From: Aurantibacillus circumpalustris
Lineage (GTDB): Bacteria > Bacteroidota > Bacteroidia > B-17B0 > Aurantibacillaceae
Reading direction: 5' to 3'
DNA: 64,000 bases
Assembly (NCBI RefSeq): GCF_029625215.1
Contig: NZ_CP121197.1
Coordinates: 1,302,001 to 1,366,000, forward strand
This document shows positions 16,308 to 23,885 of the stretch, in pieces. Each line of letters starts with the position of its first letter. Position 1 is the stretch's first letter. Made by a program: the position numbers and the translations under genes. The notes beneath the pieces are model-generated. The model worked only from the letters and a program-made list of their open reading frames with translations, did no database searches and was not told the origin of the DNA.

Positions 16308-18398
16308 ATGGCCGATAAACAATATTCCAAAATAGGAAAATCAATTAACTACGTTTCAAGTTTAAGCGTTGCACCAATTCGTATGCAAAGTCAAGATATT
16401 GGCAATTGGGTAACTGCTGTAAATTGCGCGCGCGATATTCGTATGCCTCGCCGCCGCTTGTTATACGAACTTTTCGACAACATCCGTCAAGATGGTAAAG
16501 TGGCTACTGTTATGCAAAAGCGCAAAGTGGCTATCACAAACAAAAATTTTGTTTTTTATAACAAAAACGACGAAGGCACAACCGTTGATCGTATCCAAGA
16601 TGAAATTATTGATATGCCTTGGTTCGACGAGATGCTTGAAATTTTAGAAGAGGAAGACTTCTATGGTCACGAATTAATGGAGTTTGTGCCTGACGGAAAA
16701 GGCGGTATTGAATCTGTAATTCAAATACCACATGCAAACGTAGTGCCTGAAACTGGCTTGTTGCTTCCTAATTATATGGATACAACAAACGGTGTTTTGT
16801 TTCGTGGTCCAAATGCCGATCCGCAAGTGAGCAAATACCTTTTAGAATTTGGTAAGCAAAAAAACTATGGCCTATTAATGAGCATGGCGCAGTATGTTAT
16901 TTACAAGCGCGGTGGCTTTGGCGATTGGGCAGAGTTTGCAGAGTTGTTTGGCAGACCTTTCCGCGTTGGTAAATACAATCCATTAGACCCAACGTCAAGA
17001 AAATTATTAAGCGATGCACTAAGAATTATGGGCGGAGCTGGTTTTGGCGTAATACCTGAAGGCACAACGCTTGAATTTATACAAAGTAATTTTGGCTCTG
17101 GTCAAAGCGGCATCTTTAAAGATTTAACGCAAGCCTGTAACGACGAAATTGCGCAAATCGGTTTGGGTGGAACTATGACAACCGATAACGGCAGTAGCCT
17201 TTCTCAAAGTGAAACACACCTCGAAGGTGAAAACGCAATTGTTGCAGCGCGTCTTAAAAAAATAATCAAATTTTTAAATGGTCCATTTCGCAAAATGATA
17301 AGCGGAAAGGAATTTAAATATAAAGAAGCGGAAAACGGATATTTTAAAGTTGATCGTCCTGAAATTATCGGCTTAAAAGATCGCATAGAAATTGATATGC
17401 AAGTGGCCACACAAGTAAATATTAAGCCGGAGTACTGGTACGAAAAATACGATTTACCAAAACCCGACAATGGCGAACTATTAAAACAAGCCCCTACAAC
17501 ACCGCCTGACCTTAAAAATGAAAACGCAAAGGCAGAGCTTGAAAAAAAAAAGACCAAACTAAGCGCAAGGCTTAACGCCTATTATACTCCCACTTGCTCC
17601 TGTTGCGCTCCCCTCTCTGACAGAGAGGGGCATGGAGTCAGGTTAGATTTTAATACAGACATCGAAAAACTAACAAAACTTATTTTCGACGGCAAACTTA
17701 AACCCGGCACCGTAGATAAAGAATTGATAAACAAAACAGCATCAAAACTTTTAGAAGCAATCACAAAAGGTTATTTGCGACACCCTTCCGATTTTACTGA
17801 AGCAGATAAAAACCTAATCGCATTTATGCAAGAAAACGTTTTTATTTTCTCAGGCTTTAAAACCGAAAACATGCTTCGTGAGGCTTCCGATTTACTTTTA
17901 GATGCTACCGGAACACTCCGCCCTTTTAACGACTTTAAAGAGCAGATTTTGCAGCTAGATGCAAAGTATAACGTTACCTATTTGGCAGCAGAATACAATC
18001 ACGCGGTTGCATCCTCTCAAATGGCCAGCAAGTGGCTAAACTTTCAAGAACTTAAAGAGGATTTTCCAAACTTAAAATACTCTACAGCTGGCGATGCAAG
18101 AGTGCGCGATGCGCATGCGGTGTTAAACGGTTTAATTATACCAATGGATGATCCGCGTGTCGATGCAATTTACCCGGTTAAAGACTTTGGTTGCCGTTGC
18201 GATATGGATGCAACTGATGAAGAGCCAAACGACACCAAGTATAAAATAAATCCATCGTCACTAGGTCCATTTAAAAACAATGTAGGTAAAGATGGTATTG
18301 TGTTTCCTGAGTCGCACCCATATTACGAAACAAGCAAAACAACCGCCAAAGGCATAGTTGCAGCAACAAAAGCATTGTACAAACAAACCAAAAAGTAA
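16308..18398 (+). CDS. Portal (DUF935, Mu gp29-like) fused to Mu F-like head morphogenesis protein
   Basis: A 696-residue fusion. Residues about 20-410 match Mu gp29-like portals: MPRRRLLYELFDNIRQDGKV, QIPHANVVPETGLLLPNYM, YKRGGFGDWAEFAELFGRPF and IGLGGTMTTDNGSSLSQSET. Residues about 450-690 match SPP1 gp7 / Mu F-type minor head proteins, with the diagnostic end DARVRDAHAVLNGL, then YPVKDFGCRCDMDATDEE. In Mu the two are separate genes. Here the junction (residues about 425-446, YTPTCSCCAPLSDREGHG) is encoded by a palindromic repeat at 17590-17646. The fusion is continuous and in frame, so it is probably functional. Confidence 0.85.
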   Translation: MADKQYSKIGKSINYVSSLSVAPIRMQSQDIGNWVTAVNCARDIRMPRRRLLYELFDNIRQDGKVATVMQKRKVAITNKNFVFYNKNDEGTTVDRIQDEIIDMPWFDEMLEILEEEDFYGHELMEFVPDGKGGIESVIQIPHANVVPETGLLLPNYMDTTNGVLFRGPNADPQVSKYLLEFGKQKNYGLLMSMAQYVIYKRGGFGDWAEFAELFGRPFRVGKYNPLDPTSRKLLSDALRIMGGAGFGVIPEGTTLEFIQSNFGSGQSGIFKDLTQACNDEIAQIGLGGTMTTDNGSSLSQSETHLEGENAIVAARLKKIIKFLNGPFRKMISGKEFKYKEAENGYFKVDRPEIIGLKDRIEIDMQVATQVNIKPEYWYEKYDLPKPDNGELLKQAPTTPPDLKNENAKAELEKKKTKLSARLNAYYTPTCSCCAPLSDREGHGVRLDFNTDIEKLTKLIFDGKLKPGTVDKELINKTASKLLEAITKGYLRHPSDFTEADKNLIAFMQENVFIFSGFKTENMLREASDLLLDATGTLRPFNDFKEQILQLDAKYNVTYLAAEYNHAVASSQMASKWLNFQELKEDFPNLKYSTAGDARVRDAHAVLNGLIIPMDDPRVDAIYPVKDFGCRCDMDATDEEPNDTKYKINPSSLGPFKNNVGKDGIVFPESHPYYETSKTTAKGIVAATKALYKQTKK
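17590..17646. repeat. Palindromic repeat inserted in frame in the portal/F gene
   Basis: Contains the 9-bp perfect stem CCCCTCTCT / AGAGAGGGG (17610-17618 and 17622-17630) in the context CGCTCCCCTCTCTGACAGAG. I know this family (CTCCCCTCTC...GAGAGGGGC...GGGGTGAGG) as a dispersed repeat in Bacteroidota genomes. It encodes the Cys-rich linker CSCCAPLSDREGHG exactly at the boundary between portal and F-like domains. Its GC content is above that of the flanks. Confidence 0.7.
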
Positions 18399-18399
18399 A

Positions 18400-18978
18400 A
18401 TGGCCATCCAGTATCCACACCCATTTAAAAAAATGTACGCACACCAAGCGCGTTTGTTTAAACGTTTGCCATTGCGAATGAGCCAATGGGGTTTATTAGA
18501 GATAAAAGAAAACTTTAATCGTGGCGGATACATTGACGAAAGTGGAAATTTTGTGCCTTGGAAAAAACGAAGCCCAAACACATGGGGAAAAAAGAATAAT
18601 AACGGAAGAGCTTTACTTGTTTTGCGTGCTCGTTTAAAACGAAGTCTGAAAGCTGCGCCACTATACAACGAAGCGAGAGTTATTACAGACGTTGAGTACG
18701 CTGGTTTACACCAAAACGGGTTTAAAGGTATGCAAGCTGTAAAGCCCGGAAAACGTACCGCAACCGTATCGCGAAGAGTTCGTGGTGGTTATACTGGTTT
18801 AGGACAAAAAACACGTTCAAAAAAAGTAACCTTTCAAGGCTCTCGACACAATGTAAAAGGATTCTCTCGAAAAGTAAACATCCCGGCGCGGCCATTTATG
18901 GAAGTAGGCGGTACCGCTTTTCGCCAATGGGAAAACAAAATATTAACTGAAATAGATCAACTATTTTTAAAATCATAA
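18400..18978 (+). CDS. Phage virion morphogenesis protein (Mu gpG-like)
   Basis: Started at ATG 18400 (MAIQYPHPFKKMYAHQ), immediately after the portal/F stop (TAAAATG), giving 192 residues. It is very basic. The segment FVPWKKRSPNTWGKKNNNGR, then LVLRARLKRSLK, then 'EYAGLHQNGFKG' and the end 'NIPARPFMEVGG' is the pattern of the phage virion morphogenesis family (Mu gpG, P2 gpS), where 'IPARPF' is conserved near the C-terminus. It acts at head completion or tail attachment. Confidence 0.8.
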   Translation: MAIQYPHPFKKMYAHQARLFKRLPLRMSQWGLLEIKENFNRGGYIDESGNFVPWKKRSPNTWGKKNNNGRALLVLRARLKRSLKAAPLYNEARVITDVEYAGLHQNGFKGMQAVKPGKRTATVSRRVRGGYTGLGQKTRSKKVTFQGSRHNVKGFSRKVNIPARPFMEVGGTAFRQWENKILTEIDQLFLKS

Positions 18979-18981
18979 ACA

Positions 18982-19569
18982 ATGATATTAGACCAATTTT
19001 ACGAAGTGTTAATGGCGCGTTTAAACGCTAAAGTAACAGAGATTAAACATATTGATATGTACGATGGTCAATACGATAACCCACACGTTGATGAGAACGG
19101 AAATATAATTGACGATTCATTTCCGCGTCCAGCACTATTTATTCAATTTCCGCCATCAATCGAATTGCAAGCATTATCCATGCGCCGTAAAACTGCTACT
19201 ATTGTTTTTAGTTTACACTTGGTGCAAGATGTGGTGCAAGAAATAACAAAACGCACTCCCGCACTCATTCGCGCAAAAGCACACGCCCATAAAATATTGG
19301 TAGATAAGCTACAGTACTTTATTGAAGGCTTTAACGGAAACAACGTTGTAAGCGGCTACAATCAATTTGATGCCATCTCGTGGATAGGCATGAACCCCTA
19401 TATAAAAATAGGCCAGCAAATAACAGATGTATTGCATTTCCGCGTAAGACTAACAAGCGATAACAGCCGCATAACTTACACAAAGCTTCAGGAGTTAACA
19501 CCACCAATACTTGATCCAACAGACGATGTAACACATGAGTTCGACGATCTCGATCCCGAAACCCTATAA
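18982..19569 (+). CDS. Mu gp37-like / tail terminator-like protein
   Basis: A 195-residue protein starting MILDQFYEVLMARLNAKVT, 4 bp after the gpG-like stop. The sequence 'RPALFIQFPPSIELQALS' and 'TATIVFSLHLVQDVVQE' gives strand-helix alternation seen in tail terminators and gp37-like proteins. It is the last gene of the rightward arm and ends at a bidirectional terminator. The acidic C-terminus (DPTDDVTHEFDDLDPETL) is unusual. A role at the head-tail junction is inferred from order. Confidence 0.5.
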   Translation: MILDQFYEVLMARLNAKVTEIKHIDMYDGQYDNPHVDENGNIIDDSFPRPALFIQFPPSIELQALSMRRKTATIVFSLHLVQDVVQEITKRTPALIRAKAHAHKILVDKLQYFIEGFNGNNVVSGYNQFDAISWIGMNPYIKIGQQITDVLHFRVRLTSDNSRITYTKLQELTPPILDPTDDVTHEFDDLDPETL

Positions 19570-19600
19570 AAAAAGCCTCTACAAATTGTAGAGGCTTTTT
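19570..19600. terminator. Bidirectional terminator between convergent phage arms
   Basis: A perfect 14-bp stem AAAAAGCCTCTACA / TGTAGAGGCTTTTT with a 3-nt loop, directly after the stop of the gp37-like gene. It serves both the rightward head arm and the leftward T9SS cargo gene. Confidence 0.9.
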
Positions 19601-19631
19601 ACTTATGTGCCCTTATGTGCCTTATGTGGTT
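19601..19631. repeat. CACATAAG repeat, copy 1
   Basis: The top strand reads CTTATGTGC three times in variant form and ends CTTATGTGGTT; on the leftward strand this is AACCACATAAG followed by GCACATAAG units. It lies between the stop of the T9SS cargo gene and the terminator. The same unit recurs near 20561, 21022, 21480 and 25791. Confidence 0.8.
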
Positions 19632-19648
19632 TAATTTTTTGTGTCGGC

Positions 19649-20485
19649 CTATTTTATAACAACCATTTTCTTTGCCGTACCGTTTCCTGAAGCAGTATGC
19701 AGTTGATAAAAATAAGTCCCTGAAGGCAAATCGCTGTTATCCAATTCAAGCGAATTAAAAGTGGCATCAACATCGTACCGCTTTAACTCTTTGCCGCTAA
19801 TATCAAAAATAATAATTTGCCCGGCAGTTTCATTATTTGTAAACTGGTAACCAACCGTTGTTTTGTTAGTGGAAGGATTAGGCACAGCACCACTCACTAA
19901 ATTAATGTTATTCACGTCAACTAATCCAGTTGGCTGGCTTGATGTGTTTCCCTTCACATGCATAGGCAAACCACCAACAAGCGAATAAACATTTATTTGC
20001 TTCAACGTCGATTTATTTGTTGAGTCAACATTTACAATTAATTTGTAACCATCTGCCGCGCCACCGTAATTAATGTACGGATAAGTCCCTTGTGTTACAT
20101 TAAAAAGAACTTGCGCGTTTTCGTTCACAACACGCGTTTCGCAAACATAGGTTGACGGCGTAACACTAAAGTTATACGCATAACTATAATAAGCAACTTC
20201 AACAAGATTATCAGTATTAAACAAAGAGTCAGAAACTTGGCCACCACCAAAAGTATGACCAGCCGGCATTGGTAAATTAATTAACTTAAAAACAGAGTGA
20301 TTCATGTTATAAAGCTTAACAATTGCATTTGGGTTATCAAATAACAAATATTTGTAACCCGATTTTACAAGCTCCACAATACTTAAATTTTGATAGGTTG
20401 CCGTTGCCGGGTATGAGTTTTCCAACGTAATTTGCGCTTTAGTAAATCCACAAAGCAGCATTAAAATAGTAAAAGATTTTTTCAT
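19649..20485 (-). CDS. Secreted protein with type IX secretion sorting domain (prophage cargo)
   Basis: A 278-residue protein with signal peptide (FTILMLLCGFTKAQ, cleavage after AQ). The C-terminal ~75 residues form a type A T9SS sorting domain: 'PNPSTNKTTVGYQF', 'IIIFDISGKELKRYD', 'LPSGTYFYQLHTASG' and the basic end KKMVVIK. The middle is beta-rich, of unknown fold. It lies inside the prophage between the late arms and the DGR region, with its own terminator/repeat downstream. Such cargo is not needed for phage growth and is probably expressed in the lysogen. The function of the passenger part is unknown. Confidence 0.8.
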   Translation of the reverse strand: MKKSFTILMLLCGFTKAQITLENSYPATATYQNLSIVELVKSGYKYLLFDNPNAIVKLYNMNHSVFKLINLPMPAGHTFGGGQVSDSLFNTDNLVEVAYYSYAYNFSVTPSTYVCETRVVNENAQVLFNVTQGTYPYINYGGAADGYKLIVNVDSTNKSTLKQINVYSLVGGLPMHVKGNTSSQPTGLVDVNNINLVSGAVPNPSTNKTTVGYQFTNNETAGQIIIFDISGKELKRYDVDATFNSLELDNSDLPSGTYFYQLHTASGNGTAKKMVVIK

Positions 20486-20536
20486 GTTTTTAGGTTTTAG
20501 GTTTATTAAATATACAATTAATTTACATCACAAAAA

Positions 20537-20558
20537 AAGCCCCTCAAATGAGGAGCTT
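20537..20558. terminator. Hairpin terminator
   Basis: Stem AAGCCCCTCA / TGAGGAGCTT (9 of 10 pairs) with a 2-nt loop and an adjacent A7 on the top strand, giving U7 on the leftward transcript. It follows the 105-residue gene and its CACATAAG repeat. Confidence 0.75.
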
Positions 20559-20560
20559 CT

Positions 20561-20589
20561 TATATGCGCTTATGTGCCTTATGTGGTTA
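20561..20589. repeat. CACATAAG repeat, copy 2
   Basis: TATATGCGCTTATGTGCCTT followed by ATGTGGTTA, placed between the stop of the 105-residue gene (20592) and its terminator. The leftward-strand unit is AACCACATAAGGCACATAAG. Confidence 0.8.
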
Positions 20590-20591
20590 AT

Positions 20592-20909
20592 TTAAGCCGC
20601 TAATTTAAACCAATGGCCATAAGCTTCAGTTAAACTTTTTTTGTGCGACTCGTTAAACTTTTTAAAAGCCTCGCGAATCGCTAATTTATATTTTGTATTT
20701 CTTTCTGAAGGCGTTTTGCAATCATATCTGCCGACAGGCTTTAAATAAACCGCAGGGTTTTCATAATTCATTTCATTATAAAATTGAGTCATCCAGTAAT
20801 ACAAATCAGGTAACTCATCCGTTGCTTTAGACCAGCACTTTGCATCGTCAGGAAATTTATTTAAAAAAGCATTTAATGTTTTCAGGTTAATCGTTGCTGT
20901 GGTTTTCAT
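20592..20909 (-). CDS. Hypothetical phage protein, 105 aa
   Basis: A 105-residue protein (MKTTATINLKTLNAFLNKF). It is helical and rich in Lys and aromatic residues, with 'DLYYWMTQFYNEMNYENPA' and a C-terminal 'SLTEAYGHWFKLAA'. No membrane segment or signal. It stands alone with its own upstream spacer and a repeat/terminator module downstream, so it is probably a separately expressed accessory gene of the prophage. I do not recognise a family. Confidence 0.5.
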   Translation of the reverse strand: MKTTATINLKTLNAFLNKFPDDAKCWSKATDELPDLYYWMTQFYNEMNYENPAVYLKPVGRYDCKTPSERNTKYKLAIREAFKKFNESHKKSLTEAYGHWFKLAA

Positions 20910-21002
20910 AAGTTTAAATTTATACAGCTAACGTAATCCAATGTGTCGCAACACGCAAGTCTTTCCCTAAAATTTAACTCTTTTAACTCTTTAAAAGCAA
21001 AA

Positions 21003-21021
21003 AAGCCCCAAAACGGGGCTT
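21003..21021. terminator. Hairpin terminator
   Basis: 7-bp stem AAGCCCC / GGGGCTT with a 5-nt loop, preceded on the top strand by an A-run (U-run on the leftward transcript). It follows the 140-residue gene and its CACATAAG repeat. Confidence 0.75.
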
Positions 21022-21051
21022 CTTATATGCGCTTATGTGCCTTATGTGGTT
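21022..21051. repeat. CACATAAG repeat, copy 3
   Basis: CTTATATGCGCTTATGTGCC followed by TTATGTGGTT. It is identical over 28 bp to copy 2 and similarly placed between gene stop (21056) and terminator. Confidence 0.8.
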
Positions 21052-21055
21052 CTTT

Positions 21056-21478
21056 TCACTCTTCAGAATCGAAGTGCTCGGCTGGTAGTTCCAACTCCTC
21101 ACCAATCAAAGCATAATATAAATTTTGTAACTGGTGAACATATAAAATGTGAAGCAAAGGCTCTGCACCATGCGAACCTTCATTTACATCAATTGAAATA
21201 TACGCGTCAACGTCACTTGATTTATCTTCATTACCATAATAAAAATCAATTATCGATTTACTTAAACACCACTCCACTCCCCGCTTTTCAAACCCAAAAG
21301 TCAACAAAAACCCTTCTGTTAATTTAATTGGCTGATAAAACCCCGGATACGGATCATCGTTAATCTTTTCAAGTACATCATTTAAAACTTGTAAAGAGGA
21401 AACCTTTTCTAAATTTCCGTTTTTATCTTGGATTAAATTACCCACTCTTAAACTTCTTAAAAACTCTTTTGCTTCCAT
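21056..21478 (-). CDS. Hypothetical phage protein, 140 aa
   Basis: A 140-residue acidic protein (MEAKEFLRSLRVGNLIQDKN). The segment RVGNLIQDKNGNLEKVSSL near the N-terminus and the end HILYVHQLQNLYYALIGEEL resemble a small conserved hypothetical protein that I associate with Bacteroidota phages, where 'H.LQNLYYAL.G.EL' is the most constant part. No enzymatic motif is seen. It starts 33 bp after the stop of a membrane protein gene. Confidence 0.5.
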   Translation of the reverse strand: MEAKEFLRSLRVGNLIQDKNGNLEKVSSLQVLNDVLEKINDDPYPGFYQPIKLTEGFLLTFGFEKRGVEWCLSKSIIDFYYGNEDKSSDVDAYISIDVNEGSHGAEPLLHILYVHQLQNLYYALIGEELELPAEHFDSEE

Positions 21479-21479
21479 C

Positions 21480-21498
21480 TTACATGCCTTATGTGGTT
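21480..21498. repeat. CACATAAG repeat, copy 4 (short)
   Basis: TTACATGCCTTATGTGGTT in the 32-bp spacer between the membrane-protein stop (21511) and the next gene start (21478). It is the half-length form of the same repeat and has no terminator hairpin. Confidence 0.65.
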
Positions 21499-21510
21499 AA
21501 TTTTTCAAGC

Positions 21511-21963
21511 CTACTTATCTAACATGGCTTTTTGTATTTCAATACTTTCGTCACCTACTACAGCAAACCTACACCTGTAACGAGAACGCAACTTTGCCCC
21601 ATAACTATTTACAGCATCTACCCATCCATGCGCTACAATCTGCTTTGTTATATATTGATCGATTGTAAATGTGATGTCGTCTGAAAACTCAGCACTATTT
21701 GGCGATTTCAATAGCCCCAATATTGCCTCCTCAACTTTTTCCTTTATCATCCTATTGTTATCACTGCAAAAACTTCCTAGCGCAACCTCTTGTTCGATGT
21801 ACGTCATGTCTTTATACGGTTTAGTTTTAATAGCTTTTTCACCCGACCTTTGATACATTGTACTGATCTTAAATACCGAGTAAATAAGTAAAATAACAAC
21901 TAAAGCTACCACAAGAGGTCTTTTGTCGATTTGGTTTTCAATTATCAAGATTATATTTTTCAT
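21511..21963 (-). CDS. Membrane-anchored hypothetical protein, 150 aa
   Basis: A 150-residue protein with one N-terminal transmembrane helix (about residues 16-33, LVVALVVILLIYSVFKIS) and a soluble C-terminal part of about 110 residues. The latter (YIEQEVALGSFCSDNNRM, then LKSPNSAEFSDD, then VNSYGAKLRSRYRCRFAV) resembles small membrane-anchored periplasmic-type domains ending in a beta sheet, where 'SPS.A.F' and 'V...N.FGA..R....C' are common. Function unknown. Confidence 0.55.
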   Translation of the reverse strand: MKNIILIIENQIDKRPLVVALVVILLIYSVFKISTMYQRSGEKAIKTKPYKDMTYIEQEVALGSFCSDNNRMIKEKVEEAILGLLKSPNSAEFSDDITFTIDQYITKQIVAHGWVDAVNSYGAKLRSRYRCRFAVVGDESIEIQKAMLDK

Positions 21964-22007
21964 AACTATAAATTTAATGATTTTTAAATACTATTTAAAC
22001 GTTGTTT

Positions 22008-22388
22008 TTAATTGGTTTTTTTAATACTGTTGCGCTTCCAATAAATTAGCTTTCCCACAAAAGGTTTATTAAACCACTTCCAAAAATCCTCCACAGAATT
22101 AAATCCATCATTCTTAGCAAGTGTTTTAATTCCATTATCACCTAAAAATTCAGACTCTTTAATACTGTGTATCAATTGTACTGTTTTTGCTTGCGGCTCT
22201 ATCTCAATTCCACAAGTACACTCACAAAGAGTTTTTGCAAATTCTTTATACTGCTTTGTTCTAACACCAGTAGCCATGTGCATTAACATTCCGGCTTTCC
22301 ATCTGTTGTTTTTATCCTCTCTTATGGTGTGAACTTTTACACCTTTTAAAATCGGCTCAACAAATTTTTTATTAAATCCTATTACCAT
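22008..22388 (-). CDS. ASCH-like (PUA-fold) domain protein
   Basis: A 126-residue protein starting MVIGFNKKFVEPILKGVKVH. The motif KVHTIREDKNNRWKAGMLMH is the signature of ASCH-like proteins (conserved 'K..TiR.....W..G'), and the C-terminal SVEDFWKWFNKPFVGKLIYW fits the last strand-helix. ASCH domains resemble PUA RNA-binding folds, and some members process modified nucleobases. It lies directly downstream of the DGR reverse transcriptase and has the same 25-bp leader as the first DGR target gene. No link to DGR function is established. Confidence 0.65.
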   Translation of the reverse strand: MVIGFNKKFVEPILKGVKVHTIREDKNNRWKAGMLMHMATGVRTKQYKEFAKTLCECTCGIEIEPQAKTVQLIHSIKESEFLGDNGIKTLAKNDGFNSVEDFWKWFNKPFVGKLIYWKRNSIKKTN

Positions 22389-22398
22389 TTTATTTGTC

Positions 22399-22423
22399 GT
22401 TCAGTTTCCTGTTCCCGGTTTTA
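22399..22423. repeat. 25-bp direct repeat flanking the DGR, left copy
   Basis: Core CTGTTCCCGGTTTTA, whole 25 bp identical at 24 positions to 24721-24745 and in the same orientation. It overlaps the reverse transcriptase stop codon and ends 10 bp before the ATG of the ASCH-like gene, the same spacing as the right copy has to its gene. Confidence 0.8.
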
Positions 22424-23659
22424 AGTAAATTGACATCTTTTGTTTTCCTTAGTTATAATTGTTGTAAACGGGAACGATTCGCTTGGTACTTTTTTAATAG
22501 TTTCCATTAAAGCACCCGAACCAGTAAACACAACCCTTTTTCTACCTTCATAAGTAATTTGCAAATACAAACAATCGCCTTTACCCTCAAACTTGGATGG
22601 CTTAAGGCTGTAGCCGTGTACTGTTATTTGTTGGTTAATTATTTGGTAAATTTCTATTTTATCCCCTTCCATCGCAGGGGCACTTGGTTTAATTCCTAGA
22701 TCACTAAATGATTTCATAAATAGTTTTTTGAGTAAATTTTTTGAGTTACAATGTTTTGCCCAGCCGTAATAAGATGGTACAGATAACGATTGAGGGTTAC
22801 GATTTACAGCCCGTGCAAAATCCTGTTTAATTGTTTTGCGCATTTTAACGTAATCATGGTAGTGTACATAGCCCACAAAATCAATACCACAACTTACAGG
22901 GAAAATTCTATAATTACTTTTTACGGTTAAGTTTAAACTGCTGTTTAAATAATTCTTAATGTCCGCTAATAATTTATGTAAATACTCTTTGTTGGGCGCA
23001 AGAATAACAAGATCGTCAGAGTATCTAAAATAAAACTTAACACCAACGCTTTCTTTTATCCAATGGTCGAAGTAGGTTAAATAAAAGTTTGCAAAGTACT
23101 GGCTCAAATAATTACCAATTGGCAAACCGGGTGCGCTGTCAATTATTTCATCAAGCAGCCACAACAAATCCAAATCTTTGATTTTACGCCTTAATAATTT
23201 TTTAAGAACGTTGTGGTCAACGCTTGGGTAAAACTTCTTTACATCAAGCTTTAAACAGTATTTAGTTTCGTTTTTATCCTTTAGGGCAGATCGCAAAGCG
23301 TATGAAGCACCGTGTATTCCTTTTTTCTTTATACAACTGTACGTGTCGCTGGTAAATACCGAGTTAAACATCGGTTCAAGAATATTCATAACAGCATGAT
23401 GTGTGATTCTATCAGGGTAATAAGGCAAACGGTAAACATCACGCTCTTTAGGTTCAAAGATTTTAAAAACCTTGTATTCAGAAGTTTTGTAGGTTTTATT
23501 TAAGAGTGCCTCGTGCAATAACAAAATATAGCTTTCACTATTTAAGTCAAACTGTTTTACTCCCGGCTGCGTTAACTTTCCTTTTCTTGCTTTTTTTTCG
23601 GCAAGTCGTAGATTATCAACGCTACAAATGTTTTGGTATATGTTACCGATTCTTTTCAT
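22421..23659 (-). CDS. Diversity-generating retroelement reverse transcriptase
   Basis: A 412-residue reverse transcriptase. Motif A is in YCLKLDVKKFYPSVDH (Asp139), motif B is LPIGNYLSQYFANFY (181-187 IGNYLSQ), and the catalytic box is YFRYSDDLVILAPN (YSDD, 213-216). The [ILV]GxxxSQ form is the signature of DGR enzymes; most other RTs have QGxxxSP. The normal RT ends near residue 320. A further ~85 residues (GDCLYLQITYEGRKRVVF and FPFTTIITKENKRCQFT) form a beta-rich extension that I cannot name. It lies downstream of the template repeat in the same transcript. No separate Avd gene is visible. Confidence 0.93.
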   Translation of the reverse strand: MKRIGNIYQNICSVDNLRLAEKKARKGKLTQPGVKQFDLNSESYILLLHEALLNKTYKTSEYKVFKIFEPKERDVYRLPYYPDRITHHAVMNILEPMFNSVFTSDTYSCIKKKGIHGASYALRSALKDKNETKYCLKLDVKKFYPSVDHNVLKKLLRRKIKDLDLLWLLDEIIDSAPGLPIGNYLSQYFANFYLTYFDHWIKESVGVKFYFRYSDDLVILAPNKEYLHKLLADIKNYLNSSLNLTVKSNYRIFPVSCGIDFVGYVHYHDYVKMRKTIKQDFARAVNRNPQSLSVPSYYGWAKHCNSKNLLKKLFMKSFSDLGIKPSAPAMEGDKIEIYQIINQQITVHGYSLKPSKFEGKGDCLYLQITYEGRKRVVFTGSGALMETIKKVPSESFPFTTIITKENKRCQFT

Positions 23660-23885
23660 GCTTTGCTGTTCAAAAAGTCGCTTTCGATTTTACTACTAAC
23701 GCCTTTCACTTTTTTATCCTTTTCAGGCTTGTTATTTTTTGCAACTGTTGGCAAGGTTTATGCTGCTAATTACTTCGCATAGGTGCGAGCTGACATTCGA
23801 ATTCGTGTTATCGTTATCGTAGTCGTTGTACGAGAAACCGACACCCGGCGAACCACAGCCCTAACACAGCATACAACCCTTATTG
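23660..23885 (-). ncRNA. DGR template RNA region (TR plus spacer)
   Basis: The 226-bp gap between target gene 1 and the reverse transcriptase has no gene. It holds the template repeat (23777-23854) followed by about 117 nt of spacer up to the RT start. In studied DGRs (BPP-1) the TR and the adjoining spacer upstream of rt are transcribed together and prime cDNA synthesis. The same layout is seen here on the minus strand. RNA ends cannot be read from sequence. Confidence 0.7.
23777..23854 (-). repeat. DGR template repeat (TR)
   Basis: A 78-bp non-coding copy of the variable region of both target genes. Its first 24 bases contain no adenine. The next 54 contain 19 adenines, mostly in AAC, TAC and GAT triplets in phase with the target reading frame, the composition that gives widest codon choice on adenine mutagenesis. 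Both VRs differ from it almost only at those adenines. Confidence 0.93.

Noticed and set aside
17582-17764. Portal gene broken by a repeat insertion (pseudogene)
   Set aside because: The repeat preserves the frame and both flanking domains retain their conserved motifs.
22421-23659. Reverse transcriptase as group II intron maturase or retron
   Set aside because: No intron domain V-like structure, maturase or endonuclease domain and no retron msr/msd; the IGNYLSQ motif and the adjacent TR/VR pairs point to a DGR.
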